Assembly: GCF_002218065.1 (NCBI RefSeq)
Contig: NZ_BDUB01000001.1
Span: forward strand, 5,117,118-5,181,117
Source: Nodularia sp. NIES-3585
GTDB taxonomy: Bacteria; Cyanobacteriota; Cyanobacteriia; Cyanobacteriales; Nostocaceae
DNA: 64,000 nucleotides
Direction of reading: 5' to 3'
Numbering within the stretch: position 1 is the first letter of the stretch; each line of letters opens with the position of its first letter. Under the pieces are notes generated by a model that made no database searches, had not been told where the DNA came from, and saw only the letters and a program-made list of their open reading frames with translations. Below are positions 27,817 to 36,987 of the stretch, one piece after another. A program made the position numbers and the translations under genes.

Positions 27817-28242
27817 TTATTGAATAATTGGGCAGATTATATCCTCTTGCTGACTAGCTTCATTGTTCCAGTCGGCGAGTAATTCCCCGATTTCCGAGCG
27901 TAAGGTAAGCAACTGACTAATTTGGCTGTCAATCTGTGAAAGTTTGTCTTTTAACTTTTCTTTAATTTCGTCACAAGGGGGTTGTCCTTGGTCATAGACC
28001 TGAAGAATATCTCGAATCTCTTCCAGACTCAGGCCTAAACTTTGCGCCCTTTTGATGAAAGCTAATCGAGTCAGCACAGCTATGGAGAATTGGCGAAAAC
28101 CTCCCTCTGTGCGCCCTGATGATTCTACTAAACCTAAACTCTCGTAATAGCGAATTGTCCTGATAGGAATTCCGCTCAGATTTTTTACCTGACCAATTAA
28201 ATATAGTTTTTTATCCTGAGTTAACACGGCAGACTTCCCCAA
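27817..28242 (-). CDS. MerR-family transcriptional regulator, probably metal-responsive
   Basis: A 141-residue dimeric DNA-binding regulator. The N-terminal winged-helix domain has YLIGQVKNLSGIPIRTIRYY and EGGFRQFS, followed by the dimerisation helix (residues 80-120, KLKDKLSQIDSQISQLLTL). Cysteines that could bind metal lie in QGQPPCDEI, just before the helix, and in IICPII at the C-terminus. That pair resembles the CxnCP arrangement of heavy-metal MerR proteins, but the effector is not known. No metal transporter or other obvious target is adjacent; the divergent neighbour is a Rieske oxygenase 640 bases away. The ATG at 28242 is a reasonable start. Confidence 0.88.
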   Translation of the reverse strand: MGKSAVLTQDKKLYLIGQVKNLSGIPIRTIRYYESLGLVESSGRTEGGFRQFSIAVLTRLAFIKRAQSLGLSLEEIRDILQVYDQGQPPCDEIKEKLKDKLSQIDSQISQLLTLRSEIGELLADWNNEASQQEDIICPIIQ

Positions 28243-28885
28243 ATCTTGTACTTATTATGACATATAGCGATCCTAAATAAGATGTGAACATTTATCTTTT
28301 TTCTCTTCCTCTGTGTCTCTGTGGTATGGCTAACGCCAGACTACGTGTTAGCGGAGCTATACGTTAAAAAAATTCCGTTCAAAAATCAAATAGGAGTCTT
28401 ATATTTTGTTATGAGATAACCTATCTGAGAAATTAGCCAAATACTAATATCAGTAGCTTAATATTTTATTTGATTAGAGGTTGTTTGAAAAGTCTAATTT
28501 ATTACTAGCCCAGGCGACTAGAAGTCGCGGCTATACAAACCAAACCCGCCTGCGCGGGTTAAAAACCTTAATTTTTCATTAGTCCACGGAGGTGGACTTG
28601 GCCTGTGTAGTAGCGAATTATATTCGCCCAAAACTTTTCAAACACCCTCTTAGAGATTATACTAAGTTTTTAGGTTTTGGAATCTTTATTCTAAGTGAAT
28701 AGCAGGTATTTTAAAGATTATTTAATTGACAAAAAAAGCTGGAATTGGGTTGATTGAATATTCAATATGACGATTTTTACTAATTAGTTGTGCAACCATC
28801 TTTCACAGTAATAAAAGTAACCGTTTATTTGAAGTTATCATGTTATTTCTAGATTAACCGCTTCACTTCAAGTGAAACTCTGAAA
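28243..28885. other. Divergent spacer with several dispersed repeats
   Basis: Starts with the MerR promoter region, then a CTCTGTGTCTCTGTGG repeat (about 28310-28325), a dispersed TACGTGTTAGCGGAGC repeat, a fragment like family-1 ends (ATCAAATAGGAGTC, about 28386), the family-2 element at 28474-28652 and AT-rich promoter sequence for the Rieske gene. No gene is seen. Confidence 0.55.
28474..28652. mobile_element. MITE-like element, family 2, short copy
   Basis: Ends TTAGAGGTTGTTTGAAAAGT and ACTTTTCAAACACCCTCTTA, terminal inverted repeats of 20 bases with two mismatches. The 179-base body contains CAGGCGACTAGAAGTCGCGG and two internal hairpins (CCCGCCTGCGCGGG; GTCCACGGAGGTGGAC). No ORF. A homologous copy with extra insertions lies at 45679-45907. 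Confidence 0.85.
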
Positions 28886-29971
28886 ATGAATGTTAATTTA
28901 CAGAACGTTAGCCCAAACCATAAACCGAGAATTTTCAATAATCCTGAACGTTTTGTTGAGGGATGGTATTGGGTTATGCCATCAAAAAGTCTCCGCGTCG
29001 GGAAGGTAAAGGCTGTCACAGTTTTGGGTAAAGAATTAGCTATTTACCGTGGTAAAGATAAAAGAGTAGTTATCGTTGATGCCTACTGTCCACATATGGG
29101 CGCTCACTTAGCTGAAGGCAAAGTTGAGGGTAATGAACTACGCTGTTTTTTTCATCATTGGAAGTTTGATGACCAAGGATTTTGTGTTGATATTCCATGT
29201 TTAAATCAGCCTATTACCATCAAGTTAAAAACTTGGCCTACAGATGAGAAGTATGGGATGATTTGGGTTTGGACTGGAGAAGTACCTAAACAACCCCTAC
29301 CCTTTGTTTTGGAGTTAGAAAACAAGGAATGTGATGCTATCTTTGGTGCTTATTTTTTGGTGAATTCTCACCCTAATGCGGTGATGATTAATCCTATCGA
29401 TGCTCAACACTTAAATACAGTTCACAAATTAACAACAGAAATTCATTTTGACAAACAGGAAATCAATCAAAATGCTATTGTCTTCACCAATACTACATCT
29501 AATACTGGAAGTTCATTTTTAGAGAAGCTGATACGTCCCTTCTGTAAAAATAGTAATTACAATATTTGCTATTGGTACGGTAGCACTAACATAGTAACAT
29601 TTGGGCCTGATTGCTTCCATGTTCACGTTATGTTGGCTGTGCGTCTTTTGGAAGGAGGAAAATCGGAAGTTCAGATCATGCTGATTAGTAAGAAACGTCA
29701 GGGAATTTTTGGTTGGTTATATAATCGAGCGGTGCTTTGGCTGACTAAAATTGTGGGTATAAGTTTTATCCAGGATGACCTGAAGATTTTTGAGACAATT
29801 AAGTTTGATTTGAAAACCCCAATCAAGACAGATCACTCAATTATGCAGTTTGTCAACCATCTGGAAAGACAAAAACCCCTAATGTTAAAGACTTGGCAGT
29901 TGGCGCGATCGCAAAATGTGGAGATTAAGGAAACCCGCGAAAAATGGCAGGATACAAAGTCTAATGACTGA
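28886..29971 (+). CDS. Rieske [2Fe-2S] non-haem iron oxygenase, unknown substrate
   Basis: A 361-residue oxygenase alpha subunit. The Rieske cluster ligands are Cys68 and His70 (YCPHMGAHL), and Cys87 and His90 (RCFFHH). The mononuclear iron motif is seen at NPIDAQHLNTVH, with His175 and His180. It belongs to the broad family of ring-hydroxylating, pheophorbide a oxygenase-like and sterol desaturase-like Rieske enzymes; the FVEGWYWVMPSKSL opening resembles the latter group. The substrate cannot be read from the sequence. No electron-donor gene is adjacent. C-terminal residues about 280-300 (WLYNRAVLWLTKIVGISF) are hydrophobic and may touch a membrane. Its ATG has no clear Shine-Dalgarno. Confidence 0.88.
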   Translation: MNVNLQNVSPNHKPRIFNNPERFVEGWYWVMPSKSLRVGKVKAVTVLGKELAIYRGKDKRVVIVDAYCPHMGAHLAEGKVEGNELRCFFHHWKFDDQGFCVDIPCLNQPITIKLKTWPTDEKYGMIWVWTGEVPKQPLPFVLELENKECDAIFGAYFLVNSHPNAVMINPIDAQHLNTVHKLTTEIHFDKQEINQNAIVFTNTTSNTGSSFLEKLIRPFCKNSNYNICYWYGSTNIVTFGPDCFHVHVMLAVRLLEGGKSEVQIMLISKKRQGIFGWLYNRAVLWLTKIVGISFIQDDLKIFETIKFDLKTPIKTDHSIMQFVNHLERQKPLMLKTWQLARSQNVEIKETREKWQDTKSND

Positions 29972-30049
29972 TAGAGAACTGATGAAAAAAATGTAGAGAT
30001 TTGTCATGCTTAGTCTCTACGAGGCTTATGGATAAGGCATATTCGAGCT

Positions 30050-30085
30050 AAGAAAAGATAAAAATGAAGTGGCAATGCCACTTCA
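30050..30085 (-). terminator. Terminator downstream of the TamB-like gene
   Basis: On the minus strand, TGAAGTGGCA, one central base and TGCCACTTCA form a perfect stem, followed directly by TTTTTATC and TTTTC. It lies 175 bases past the stop of the gene at 30260 and between converging genes. Confidence 0.75.
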
Positions 30086-30259
30086 TAATTCCCAGGTAGA
30101 ACCTAAAAATGAGTATAAGCACTATTCAAATTATAAATCGTATAAATTAACACTGATTTATTTTATTTTTCTGTTTTCTTGATCGTCTGGGTGAGGAAAT
30201 CTTGATTTATTTGAGTATGTAGTCAATATATTTCATTGCCCAGAAATACCAAATAACCT

Positions 30260-33200
30260 TTAAAATCGCCGTTGAAACTCCACTACAACACGACTATCAT
30301 CGTCTAAATTAGTGGAGGCACGCAAACGAATTTCGTCATTGATGCGATAATTTACACCCCACTGGAATGGATCATTTGCTGTCAAAATTTTGATACTGGA
30401 AATAGAAACTTTGGGAGAAACGTCAATTCCCGCTTCCGCTGCCAATTCTAAACTGGAATTGCTCCTTCCTGCTTCGGGACTATTAGAAATGATTGTAGGA
30501 AATATCCGCAGTTCACTTAATCCGACAGCACTACCAATTTGGCTAAAGGCTGACTGAAAGTTGCTAAATACCGCTGAACCGGCAATGTTAATCAGACCCA
30601 GGGTGCTATCTCCACCTCCCTGTCCATCGGCAAATCCACCGCCTAATAAAGCAACAATTTCAGTTTGCGAGCGGGCTGGACTGCTTGTTAGTTCCAGTGT
30701 TTCATTGATTTGACTGGCAAAACCTTGGACATTTGCCTCGACTTGCACACTTTCTAAAGCTGCTAACCCGGCAGTATTTGCCCTGGTGAAATCACTACTC
30801 TGAACGACATCTAGTACCTTAGCGACTAAGCGAACATCTAATTCGGGGTCGCGGGGTTGGTTGGCTCTAAAGGTGGCTGTATGTTTATAACCACGAGCTA
30901 GGTTAAATTGTGTAGTAAACAAATTCACTCCACCTTGCTCTAGGATGATAGTACCATCGGGTATTGGTTCGGCAAAGGAACCGTTAACTGTGAGGTTACC
31001 TGTGGCTCGAAAGCTGAGAATGGGTGGATTATTGACTTCTACGTTTTTACCTAGTTCTATATCTAAATTATTAAACATCACAATTGCATCCTCGCCATCA
31101 GGTTGAATCTGCTTGTTGGCTTTAGAGGATGATAAGTTACTACTATTGGCAGGTTGCTCTGAATTGGCAGCATTTGCCAATAAAACCTGACCATTGAATA
31201 AATTCACTTGACCGCCAATTTGTGGATTCAGGGCAGAACCTGTAATTTGTAAATTGCCACTAGCGCCTCCTTGGTATAAGCCTTTAAGATTTAAAGCGAT
31301 TTCACTGACGTTAACGGTGAGGGGATTGTCCAGATTCGCTTGTCCGTTGTTGAATATGGGAATTTCTCCAGATGCGACTACATTACCTCGGCTAAATCTG
31401 CCCTCTAGGTTTTCTACTAAAATACGGTCAAAATCAAACAACACTTTTCCTGTGACACGTCTGATTTTTCCTGGTAAAGCTTGGGCTGCGAAGGTAGCAT
31501 TATTGACGGTGGCAATACCATTGACTATGGGCTTTTCTGTTGTGCCGCGGACTTCAATATCTACATCTCCTTCACCCCGCTCAAATGCTACCTGATTAGT
31601 TAACAGATTTAATATGCCTAATCCCTCATTTCTTACCTTGATATCCAAACTAATTTGATTGTTGTCTGGTGCTACAGAAGCGAAAGGTAACTGATAGGGG
31701 ATACTGCCATTAATATTGACTGGTTCGGTTTCCACGACTGAGATACTGCTACCAAAGTTTAAGCGCCCATTATCGTAACTGAAACTGGCGATCGCGGACT
31801 CAACTGGCTGCTGATTTAATGTTCCTTCTGTAATTTCTAACTCACCTTTGCCTTGGGGATTGGCAATGCTACCGGCTAAAGTTGCTGTACCATTGAGATT
31901 ACCTGAGATCCCAACTGGTAAGGTAACAAAATTATTCAGTAACTGCACGGGAAAATTCGTGACCCGCAATTGACCAGATTGATCTTCACCGCCAATATTA
32001 CCTGCAAAAGCAAGACGACTATTTTCTAAGGAAATCAGTAATGGTCGTAATTGCAAAATCCCATTTTCAAAACTGCCTTGGGCAACTATGTTATTGGCAC
32101 TATAAAAGCGATCGGTTTCGGTTTCTTTACCCCAGGTAAAATCTTGACCTCTCAAATTAAATCCTACTGATAAGCCGTTGGCTGTGGCAGTATCTACGGC
32201 AATTTCTCCGTTAAAATTCCCTTGTAAATCAGCTAAATCGGGAATGGGATTGGATTCGCGCCGTTGTTGTTCTTGTGCCGCTAGCAGGGCATCAATTTCA
32301 TAAAAGCGTTTGAGTTGGGTTAATAAAGGCTGTTCGGGTAATCCCCGAGATATAGTTGCCAAATCCTTTGCTGTGCCGTAGTTTGGCTCTTGTGTACCAC
32401 GTTGAAAATCTTGTAATTCAAATATCTGCGCTACTGTCAGCACATCTTGAATATTACCCTGATTGACATTTAATTTGCCCTGTAGTTGGGGTCCTTGGGG
32501 AGTTTGACCAAAATTGCCAGTAAAGGCATAACGACTGTCTCCTCTGACAAATTCGCTGCTGGTGAGTGTGGCTTTACCATTACTGTAACTGAACTGAGCG
32601 GCGAGGCGATCGCCTGTAATCCGGCCAATTTGTGGAGAGGCGATCGCTAAATCTCCTCTGGCTGCCAATGTCTGCTGATTAATCTGCACATCCCCAGTCA
32701 TCACCCCCGCCACTGTGCCAGAACCTAAACGCAAATCCGGTGGTGGTGTGAGATTTAAAATTTGTAAAGGAAAGTTAGCGACTTTGATTGCCAAATCATC
32801 CCCTTGTGCTTGACCTGTAGCTAATGCTTCTTGCCACTGCACTAAGAAAGATTGGGGGCGGTTTTGGGCATCTAAATTCAAGGCAATTCTATCTCTATTA
32901 CCTGACAAATCTAAATTCAAACCTTGACCTGTTGCCGACTGGATATTTCCAGTTAACAAAGGCTCAAAAGCTATATCCTGTAAAACCAAGTCTCTTAACC
33001 CAATTTTCCCTGTGACATTGGGCAAAGGCAAATTACCAGTGATTTTTCCGTCAAAATCGACATTTCCCGCCACAGCAAATTGATTTGGCAAATTGATAGG
33101 TAACTGCTGTAGATTGTAATTCTGCGCCTGAACGTTGAGATTTAACTGTGTAATCTCCGGGATAGCTGTGGCAGTCTTGGCATTGGTTAATATTTCACCA

Positions 33201-35935
33201 CTGACATTTAATCCAGTGGCTATAGCTTGTTCAATAGCTAATTTTTCACCAGTCCAAGTGAGTGCCGCAATCAAAGGTTGCTCAAGACCGGGGATACCTT
33301 GAGATAATTGGACTTGTCCAGCAGCACGCACATCAGCGAATGTAGCAGATCCTAAAATGCCAGCCACTTGCAATTTACCGTCAAAATCACCTCGTAACTG
33401 CTGATTTAACCGATTTAATTCCACACCGGAAGCATCAACTATAGCCTGATAGCGACCATTAACCAATTGAATATTAGAGGCTGTAATCGTTCCCCCGGCA
33501 ACATTCAACCGTCCCTGACCACTGGCTTGAATAGTTTCTGGACTGAAGGACTCAACCGACCCCGCGACATTCAATTGACCAGTTAACCCGCCGCGAAATT
33601 GTGGAGGTACTGCTACCAATTGTTGCAAAGGTAGATTATTCGTTTGAACTTGGGCTTGATATAGACCGTTAGCCAGTTGAATATTAGAAGCTGTAATTGC
33701 ACCACCTGGGAGATTAAGCCGTGCTTCACCACTGGCTTGGATAGCTGCTGGACTAAAGGATTCCACAGAACCGGCGACGTTAAATTGACCAGTTAACCCG
33801 CCTTTAAATTGTTCTGGAACGGCTGCCAATTGCTGCACAGCCACATTATTGGCTCGCACTTGTGCTTGATATAGACCAGCCGCTAATTGAATATTAGCAG
33901 CTGTCACAGTTCCACCTCCCACATTCAGCCTTGCTTCACCGGTGCCGCGTAAGGTGTTAAGTCCAAAATTTTCTGTGTTCCCGGCAATTTGAAACGTACC
34001 TGCCAGGGGATTATTGAAAGCCGGGGGAGATTCCTTGAAGATGCGCCCTAGCCTCACACCATTAGCCACCAGTTGCGCCGAAAAGTTTTGATCTTGCCAC
34101 TGAACACGAGAAACTGCAACTGTGCCACCACCAATGTTTACTCCTGCGTCTTCAGTGCGAATGGTGGCAACTTGAAATGGTTCTGCCCGACCTTCCAGGA
34201 TGACACGACCATTGAATTCTGCCCCTGCCAAAGAGATATTTTGCAGTTGATTTTCGTCTACAAAAGGTGTCAACTTTACACCAGAGGCTTGGGTAACAGC
34301 TCGCCAACGCTGGTTAGCAAAACTCCCAGAACCTCGCACCATTCCACCAGCGACATTCAACGCCACATTCTTGAAGGTGAGGGTACGATCTGCGGCGATG
34401 ACGATTTCACCAGTACCGGGATAGGTGGCTTCTGGGGCTTGCCATCTGACCACTGTTTGGACATTGTTTGCTGCACCGATCAATTGAGCTGTAGCTGAAA
34501 CAGTACCGATTTGGATCGGGGGTTGAGTTTGATAAACTTGAGCGATGCCTACGGCGGCAAGCAACGCATCCCCAGAAATATTCTTGGCGGCAAAATTAAA
34601 ATCTAATTGGGGGGTTGTGCCTAGTTGGATGTTACCAACACCAGTAATTTCTCCACCAATTGCCGCTTCTCCCTGAATATCCCTGAGCCTAATTAAATTA
34701 GCATTAGGAGCAAATTCAAATTTACTAGTAATTTTCTTAAAATCAATTTTATCAATCTGGGCAGTTTTAATAGTGGCAATTGCGCCTGAGAGAACGGGTT
34801 GATTGATGGGGCCAAGTATTTGCAAGTTAGCTTGTAATTCCCCAGTTACTGGTACTGGTGATGTCACATTGAGACTTTCTTGAGCATTAGCCACACTTAC
34901 TGCATCAACACGACCTGCCAACTTATAGCCTGTTTGCGGGTCGATAATGCCTGTAGCCACCAGAGGAATTTTGCCGTAACTGCCAATAATATTATCTAAC
35001 TGTACTTCTGTGCCACTGAAGCGGATGGCCCCTTGAGTATTGAGAAGAGCTTGGGGTACGTTGGGAATTTGCAGCGTTGCTGCTTGCAAATCAGCATTAC
35101 CAAATAATAGGGTTGGCTGTTCTGGTCTGAGTTGAATTTGCAAATTGCCATTAACTCTACCCGCCTGGAAGTGGAAGGGTAACTTAATTAGCTGGGTAAT
35201 TTGAGAAGCTAATAAATCTTGCGATCGCAGTTGTAATTTGGCTGCTAATGTTTGAGGAACTACCTCTCCTTGAATAGCAATATTACCCCCGCTACCTGCT
35301 TCACCCCTCACGTCAAACTTAACTAGGCGATTTTTTTCTAGCAGTTGGGCTGTGCCATTTAGTTGTGAAAAGGCTACAGGGGTGACGGTGGATATTACAG
35401 TTTCATCTCTAACTTGCGGTATTAATAGCAGTTGACCATTGCGAAACCGGAGTTTGTCTAAATCAGTTTTAATCAGTGCTGGTTCACCTGGAGGGGCAAC
35501 TTCAGTAGTAATCCAGCGCCCTTGATTATCTTGTTCAATATAAATATCTGGATTAACTAAAGTAACATCCAGCTTGAGTTGACGGCTAAAAATTAATTGC
35601 CACGGGTCAAAACCCACTTCTACAGCATCAACTACTGCCCGATCTGGATCTGTGGGTGTGGCTGGGATGCTTGAAGCTCCAAATTGGACTCCTGTCAAGG
35701 AAAAGCCTGTCACTTCTCCCAAGTTTACTGGACGGTTGAGTGTGTTCGTGATGCCACTTTCTGCTAAAGGAGTTAATTCTTTTTGTACAAAACTCCATAG
35801 TCGCCAAATACCGCCGGCCATTCCCACTAGCAAAAGTCCGCCCAGGGCAATGCCACCGCGATTCAACACCATTAACCACAAACGCTTGCGGGCAGAGGAA
35901 TTGGATTGATGATCTTCATTAGGAGATTTAGTCAT
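30260..35935 (-). CDS. TamB-like envelope protein (DUF490)
   Basis: A 1891-residue protein of the AsmA-like/TamB superfamily, thought to bridge inner and outer membranes and to move lipid or help outer-membrane protein assembly. An N-terminal anchor is seen at residues about 28-50 (IALGGLLLVGMAGGIWRLWS), followed by a very long beta-rich periplasmic part. The DUF490 C-terminus ends VVVEFQRRF with the typical hydrophobic C-terminal strand. Three tandem copies of a 70-residue unit lie at about 33320-33950; examples are GTGEARLNVGGGTVT and SGEARLNLPGGAITA. The family is usually 1200-2000 residues. The frame is intact. A terminator follows. Confidence 0.92.
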   Translation of the reverse strand: MTKSPNEDHQSNSSARKRLWLMVLNRGGIALGGLLLVGMAGGIWRLWSFVQKELTPLAESGITNTLNRPVNLGEVTGFSLTGVQFGASSIPATPTDPDRAVVDAVEVGFDPWQLIFSRQLKLDVTLVNPDIYIEQDNQGRWITTEVAPPGEPALIKTDLDKLRFRNGQLLLIPQVRDETVISTVTPVAFSQLNGTAQLLEKNRLVKFDVRGEAGSGGNIAIQGEVVPQTLAAKLQLRSQDLLASQITQLIKLPFHFQAGRVNGNLQIQLRPEQPTLLFGNADLQAATLQIPNVPQALLNTQGAIRFSGTEVQLDNIIGSYGKIPLVATGIIDPQTGYKLAGRVDAVSVANAQESLNVTSPVPVTGELQANLQILGPINQPVLSGAIATIKTAQIDKIDFKKITSKFEFAPNANLIRLRDIQGEAAIGGEITGVGNIQLGTTPQLDFNFAAKNISGDALLAAVGIAQVYQTQPPIQIGTVSATAQLIGAANNVQTVVRWQAPEATYPGTGEIVIAADRTLTFKNVALNVAGGMVRGSGSFANQRWRAVTQASGVKLTPFVDENQLQNISLAGAEFNGRVILEGRAEPFQVATIRTEDAGVNIGGGTVAVSRVQWQDQNFSAQLVANGVRLGRIFKESPPAFNNPLAGTFQIAGNTENFGLNTLRGTGEARLNVGGGTVTAANIQLAAGLYQAQVRANNVAVQQLAAVPEQFKGGLTGQFNVAGSVESFSPAAIQASGEARLNLPGGAITASNIQLANGLYQAQVQTNNLPLQQLVAVPPQFRGGLTGQLNVAGSVESFSPETIQASGQGRLNVAGGTITASNIQLVNGRYQAIVDASGVELNRLNQQLRGDFDGKLQVAGILGSATFADVRAAGQVQLSQGIPGLEQPLIAALTWTGEKLAIEQAIATGLNVSGEILTNAKTATAIPEITQLNLNVQAQNYNLQQLPINLPNQFAVAGNVDFDGKITGNLPLPNVTGKIGLRDLVLQDIAFEPLLTGNIQSATGQGLNLDLSGNRDRIALNLDAQNRPQSFLVQWQEALATGQAQGDDLAIKVANFPLQILNLTPPPDLRLGSGTVAGVMTGDVQINQQTLAARGDLAIASPQIGRITGDRLAAQFSYSNGKATLTSSEFVRGDSRYAFTGNFGQTPQGPQLQGKLNVNQGNIQDVLTVAQIFELQDFQRGTQEPNYGTAKDLATISRGLPEQPLLTQLKRFYEIDALLAAQEQQRRESNPIPDLADLQGNFNGEIAVDTATANGLSVGFNLRGQDFTWGKETETDRFYSANNIVAQGSFENGILQLRPLLISLENSRLAFAGNIGGEDQSGQLRVTNFPVQLLNNFVTLPVGISGNLNGTATLAGSIANPQGKGELEITEGTLNQQPVESAIASFSYDNGRLNFGSSISVVETEPVNINGSIPYQLPFASVAPDNNQISLDIKVRNEGLGILNLLTNQVAFERGEGDVDIEVRGTTEKPIVNGIATVNNATFAAQALPGKIRRVTGKVLFDFDRILVENLEGRFSRGNVVASGEIPIFNNGQANLDNPLTVNVSEIALNLKGLYQGGASGNLQITGSALNPQIGGQVNLFNGQVLLANAANSEQPANSSNLSSSKANKQIQPDGEDAIVMFNNLDIELGKNVEVNNPPILSFRATGNLTVNGSFAEPIPDGTIILEQGGVNLFTTQFNLARGYKHTATFRANQPRDPELDVRLVAKVLDVVQSSDFTRANTAGLAALESVQVEANVQGFASQINETLELTSSPARSQTEIVALLGGGFADGQGGGDSTLGLINIAGSAVFSNFQSAFSQIGSAVGLSELRIFPTIISNSPEAGRSNSSLELAAEAGIDVSPKVSISSIKILTANDPFQWGVNYRINDEIRLRASTNLDDDSRVVVEFQRRF

Positions 35936-36224
35936 GTGGTTTCACTTATGGCTGGGTGTAGTCGGCTGACTACTAGTAGTAAATGAGAAATATTATTGTG
36001 TTGCTTATTCCAGGATACAAACCTATTTTATATTTTGGATCAGCAATTACTGAGATAATTGTGGAAATAATGGCTCAGAGTTTGATTTTCTACTGATTGC
36101 TAGCTAAACAGTTATTGATGCTGGAAAAAAATCTGAATAAAGTAAAAGTTGTGGCTGTGCGTTTTTCTTATTTGCACAGTCTCAATCTTTAATAGTATAG
36201 GTAGATCCCAAAACCAAAGGACAG
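35936..36224. other. Divergent promoter spacer
   Basis: A 289-base AT-rich spacer between tamB and the DUF3110 gene. It contains no ORF and no clear repeat. Promoters for both genes must lie here. AAAGGA at about 36216-36221 acts as the ribosome site for the gene at 36225. Confidence 0.5.
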
Positions 36225-36665
36225 ATGATTACACCAATGCGGGTTTTTGTATTAATTTTCAACGCTCACACAGAAAATGAGGGGATTCACTCCATTCGGG
36301 TGGGCGATGCCGAGGCTTCGCCGTCTGGGGCTGTACGCAATAAAATTTTGATGTTCGAGTCAGAAGACGATGCTCTGCGCTTTGCCCTGTTATTGGAAGC
36401 GCAGGATTTCCCTACGCCTACAGTGGAAATGCTTGATGCTGAGGAAATTAAGGGATTTTGTGAAAGTGCTGGTTATGAATGGGAAATTGTTCCAGCCAAC
36501 AGCGATTTAATCCTGCCTCCAGAAATGAACTTGGAAAAAACTGACTGGCAAGTTGATGGTCAAGAAGAGGATAGCTACCGTTCTCATCAAGTGCCATCAG
36601 CTGCACCTGAAATGTCTGATTCTGATCTAGAAAATATGCGGCGCAAATTTGAAGGATTATTGTGA
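36225..36665 (+). CDS. DUF3110 family protein
   Basis: A 146-residue cyanobacterial/plastid protein of unknown function. The family signature is MRVFVLIFNAHTENEGIHSI, then NKILMFESEDDALRFALLLE and AQDFPTPTVE. Between IRVGD and RNKIL is AEASPSGAV, coded by GATGCCGAGGCTTCGCCG, which resembles the local small dispersed repeats. From memory of the family this looks like an extra in-frame block. The start could be ATG 36225 (near AAAGGA) or ATG 36237, which gives the family's usual MRVFVL. The C-terminus is acidic with Ser and Asp. It is unrelated by function to murQ downstream. Confidence 0.85.
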   Translation: MITPMRVFVLIFNAHTENEGIHSIRVGDAEASPSGAVRNKILMFESEDDALRFALLLEAQDFPTPTVEMLDAEEIKGFCESAGYEWEIVPANSDLILPPEMNLEKTDWQVDGQEEDSYRSHQVPSAAPEMSDSDLENMRRKFEGLL

Positions 36666-36667
36666 AC

Positions 36668-36726
36668 GGAGTGGGGAGTGGGGAGTGGGGAATGGTGAGT
36701 GGGGAATGGGGAGTGGGGAGTGGGAA
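36668..36726. repeat. GGGGAGT/GGGGAAT heptanucleotide array
   Basis: Right after the DUF3110 stop come about eight units of seven bases such as GGGGAGT and GGGGAAT. This is the short tandem repeat type common in filamentous cyanobacteria. A similar array lies inside nifJ at 49840-49902. Confidence 0.85.
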
Positions 36727-36762
36727 AAGAAAGTTTCCTACACGAGTTAGTGTAAGTAGTTC

Positions 36763-36952
36763 AGGACTTACGCAAAATCATGAAAAAACGTATAGCCTTC
36801 TCTTCGAGAGGCTTCGCCAACGGCATAGCTTCCGCTTAACGCGTAGCGTGCGCGCAGCGCATACCGCATTCGCGCAGCGTATGCCCCCAGGGCTTTAGGA
36901 CACAAAGAACACAAAGGAAAGAAGGTTTCACCAGAGTCATTGCGTAAGTCCT
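36763..36952. mobile_element. MITE-like element, family 3, long copy with inserted small repeats
   Basis: Ends AGGACTTACGCAAAATCATG and CATTGCGTAAGTCCT. Reverse complemented it shares the GAAACCTTCTTTCCTTTGTG core with the 89-base copy at 26158. About 100 bases in the middle are absent from that copy; they consist of small repeats, for example GAGGCTTCGCCAACGGCATA, CGCTTAACGCGTAGCGTGCG and CGCGCAGCGTATGCCCCC. Confidence 0.85.
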
Positions 36953-36987
36953 ATAGTTAATCAAAGCCATTTATTTAGATGTAGACC

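Noticed and set aside
27688-27882. 64-residue plus-strand frame
   Set aside because: It starts in a dispersed repeat and overlaps the 3' end of the MerR gene on the other strand.
36668-36726. Possible CRISPR array
   Set aside because: Units are seven bases long without spacers, so it is a simple tandem repeat.
36662-36898. 78-residue frame after DUF3110
   Set aside because: It is composed of the heptamer array and the family-3 element.
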